Assembly (NCBI RefSeq): GCF_002443255.2
Contig: NW_019211460.1
Location: forward strand, 30,469,956-30,533,955
Direction of reading: 5' to 3'
DNA: 64,000 nt
Source of the DNA: Varroa destructor
Lineage: Eukaryota; Arthropoda; Arachnida; Mesostigmata; Varroidae
The notes under the pieces were generated by a model. That model was not told the origin of the DNA, ran no database searches, and was given only the letters and a program-made list of their open reading frames with translations. A program made the translations under genes and the position numbers. How positions within the stretch are numbered: position 1 is the first letter of the stretch; every line of letters begins with the position of its first letter. This document shows, piece after piece, positions 61,498-64,000 of the stretch.

Positions 61498-64000
61498 AAG
61501 CGAAACTGAACGCATACGAACTGTTAGAAGAGCAACACTAAAAGTATAGTATATGATACAACACTATCTAAAGAGAGACAATTTTTATACAAGCATTACG
61601 ACTTCAGTGATATATATATATAACAGTCTGTAACTATCAACTATTTTTTGCTTTTTCAGATCTCATTATTTATTTAAGTAGAGATAAATTGTTAAATGTT
61701 TTTTGGGGTTACTGACGCGCCGATTTCAGCACGTAAATAAAATATTTCCTAGTAGCGACACTATGTAGAAACTTGTAAAAAAATTATCATATAAGAACGG
61801 CATACAAATATCTTACGTGCATATATTGATGACTAACTCATTAAAATAACAAACAAGCTTATTTTTACTTGGTGATATTATTTTTCGCGCTTTAAGACTA
61901 GGTGGGCCGTGTCATTCTGGTGAATCTGCCAATTTATCTGGGCACAGAAATACTGAAGAATATTTGAATAACAATATTATATCTAGTAAATAACTAACCG
62001 AAATAACCATTTCTATTTTCTGCTTAAGCCAATGTACCTTGATAATAATATTAAAAAACTCTATATTCTTCTAAGAGCTCTGTATATAGCAAGATACTAT
62101 CAGACTATCTACAAAAAAGTTGTGCGTCCTCCAACTTGAAGTATATAAAGTGAATGAACGAAACTTGAAATATGTACATACAATGTATCTAGAAGTCCGT
62201 CAACAATTAAATTCTATTTCGCATGTTTTTATTTGATGGGTCATGCGGATTTCAAAGCATCCTATCAAAACAAGTCGAAAACAACAAGTAAAACTTTCAT
62301 ATTAATTATTACTCAAAACTAGGTCGTCGGTACAGTTTGTTGATCTATGGCATATGTGGCCTAAGCATGTGCCGAATTTTGTGCCCGTAATTTAAATAAG
62401 GCATGTTTGCCTTGAAAAAATGCTTTAGAAGGTGTGTCGAGGCATGACGACACGAGAACGAAATGAAGATACGAGAAAAGTATTGGATAGAAGTATACTT
62501 ACGTGTGTATTTTACAGATCACCAATTATAATCTTGCTAGGAGAAACAACGTATCGTTCTAGTCTAATTACACACTGTATTTCTATGAGATAGACGTTCG
62601 GGCGATCGATCGTTACAAGAAACCCCCAAAAAAAAAAGATCTAGTTTTATCGATAACTGCCTATCTTACACTCAAGTTGTTATTTTTTTTTAAGTTAAGA
62701 CGAACCGATTGTCGCTTTTGCAGCGGTCTAATTAACTTAGCGCAAACTCACCAAGTTTTCAAGCCAAAAATTTCATAAGCATAAACAAAAACATAGATCA
62801 CAAATATTACAAAAATATCATTCACGACAGCAGTAACTAGAACGTTGCCTAAATAATATTCTGAGGATGTAGATATTGCATTCATAATTTTCCGCCTTTT
62901 CTAAATCCAAATTGAGAAATAAAATAGAGACTAAATCTGGATTGACTGGACTAAATCTGGACTACGCAGGTCCTATTATTATTCTAATCCGATTTCTGTT
63001 TGATAGAAATGTGTGTTTAGGCTGCGATAGCGTTTAGGCCACTGAAGGCACTTCTCAGGCCCTTAACAAGCCACGACGTAAAGGCTGTTACTGCAATATT
63101 TACATTGTTCGTTCTAATCGATTTTTCATTGCGTGAAGATTGTACTCACGATTAGCGGTAGTCGCTTGTTAGTTATAAAAATAAAGTTACACACTGGAGT
63201 TCGGAACCGAAACTTTAGAAGCTGGATTTAGATAATGAAAAAAATCATAAATAGTGAGACAGCTATCCGGATGCTTATTTCCTGTCTTATGGCTCTAAAG
63301 TTATCAATGCTAGTTCTGCTAACTGCTGCCGTAGAAAATAACAAGACCTCATCGAAACACAAATCTTTGCGTCCAATATGAAGTTGTGGCCGAAGTCTAC
63401 GGCAAGGAAACTGTAATAGCATGCGCATTTTAGATATCCATAAGGAAAAAAAAACTTAATCCAGCTAACCATCCAATGGATTATTTGCATTTTATTAGCA
63501 ACCAGGTTCTATCGAAAACGAGTTTTTCGAGGTAAACATAAAGCTAGTTTGAACGGTAGCTCCGATAGCCAATGATAACTCGAGTGGGCGCTTCCTGGCG
63601 TAATATTTACCTAATATAAGCTAACGCCCTATATTTGTTACCGACAGACTTCAAAAAGTGTAGCTAACTTCACTATTTCATGAAAAAATAATTTTTACTG
63701 TTGAAGTGCGTCAACCAGGTGGTCGACGTCTGATACCTAAAGATAAACTCCATAAAATGTGCCGAAAATGTACGAATGCTTTGAAAACATTCGGTAGCAT
63801 TCGTACCGTCCTGCAAGCTTTACAAAAAGGTCTTTGTCATAGATGCGACTCCCAAACGCCCTAGCTCTCTGATCGCTAAACAACAACAGCGACACACCGG
63901 AGCGGCACCAGCAAAAAAGGCACAACGACAACTATCAGGGGACATTCACGGAGACGCGTGCCGCCGGTGTACGTTTCGACTGAAGACGCTTAGACCAATA
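61498..64000. other. Right-end AT-rich spacer
   Basis: Short (TA)n near 61612. A 20-bp-period near-duplication of GACTAAATCTGGA at 62929-62961 and a perfect 11-bp hairpin at 63770-63806. Minus frames at 63490-63228 and 63931-63737, and a plus frame from 63759 (MCRKCTNALK…), are short and unassigned. Nothing firm. Confidence 0.4.
63770..63806. repeat. Perfect 11-bp inverted repeat
   Basis: GTACGAATGCT at 63770-63780 pairs perfectly with AGCATTCGTAC at 63796-63806 around a 15-nt loop. No T-run follows. Function unknown. Confidence 0.8.

Overview
The window is nuclear DNA from an animal. Coding sequence is sparse and split by GT-AG introns. The spacers are AT-rich and carry (TA)n and poly(A/T) tracts. 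The compact LARP6-type gene and the Shox-type gene with very long first introns suggest an arthropod, and I would guess a mite- or tick-like chelicerate. That placement is inference from gene structure; no species-specific marker was recognised.

Two genes are well supported. At the left edge, on the minus strand, lies most of a La-related protein 6 (LARP6)-like gene. Exons at about 2296-2201, 1967-1571, 1417-1337, 1164-982, 892-767 and 576-162 encode an N-terminal region, the La motif and the following RRM. The 5' end (right) is not found, and the 3' end may continue past base 1. On the plus strand a short-stature-homeobox (Shox) gene covers roughly 17.4-54.6 kb. Its first coding exon (17399-17546) has the conserved Shox N-terminus. 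The homeodomain is split between 36351-36480 and 51196-51400, across a 14.7-kb intron at the paired-class 46/47 position. Then follow a Ser/Pro-rich exon (51672-51850), an Ala/His/Gly/Ser-rich exon (52362-52772) and a last exon with an OAR motif (54252-54326). I could not securely identify the exon(s) coding the end of the N-terminal region and the first homeodomain residues.

The most unusual feature is at the Shox 3' end. After the TGA that closes the OAR motif at the usual place, the same frame stays open for 83 more codons of clearly protein-like, acidic sequence ending at a second TGA (54576-54578). This could be stop-codon readthrough (the context is TGA-C) or an alternative acceptor that skips the first stop.

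Other regions: a broken CRAL-TRIO-like (lipid-transfer) pseudogene at about 5.5-6.4 kb; GC-rich islands at 7.1-9.8, 15.9-16.6, 40.3-42.6, 44.0-45.3 and 49.7-50.4 kb, probably promoters or enhancers; several hairpins inside Shox introns; an unidentified broken coding-like block at 22.6-23.05 kb; and, right of Shox, a possible small minus-strand gene (60.4-58.8 kb) and an orphan plus-strand exon (61165-61497). LARP6 and Shox point away from each other with about 15 kb between them. No CRISPR array, rRNA, convincing tRNA or intact transposon was seen.
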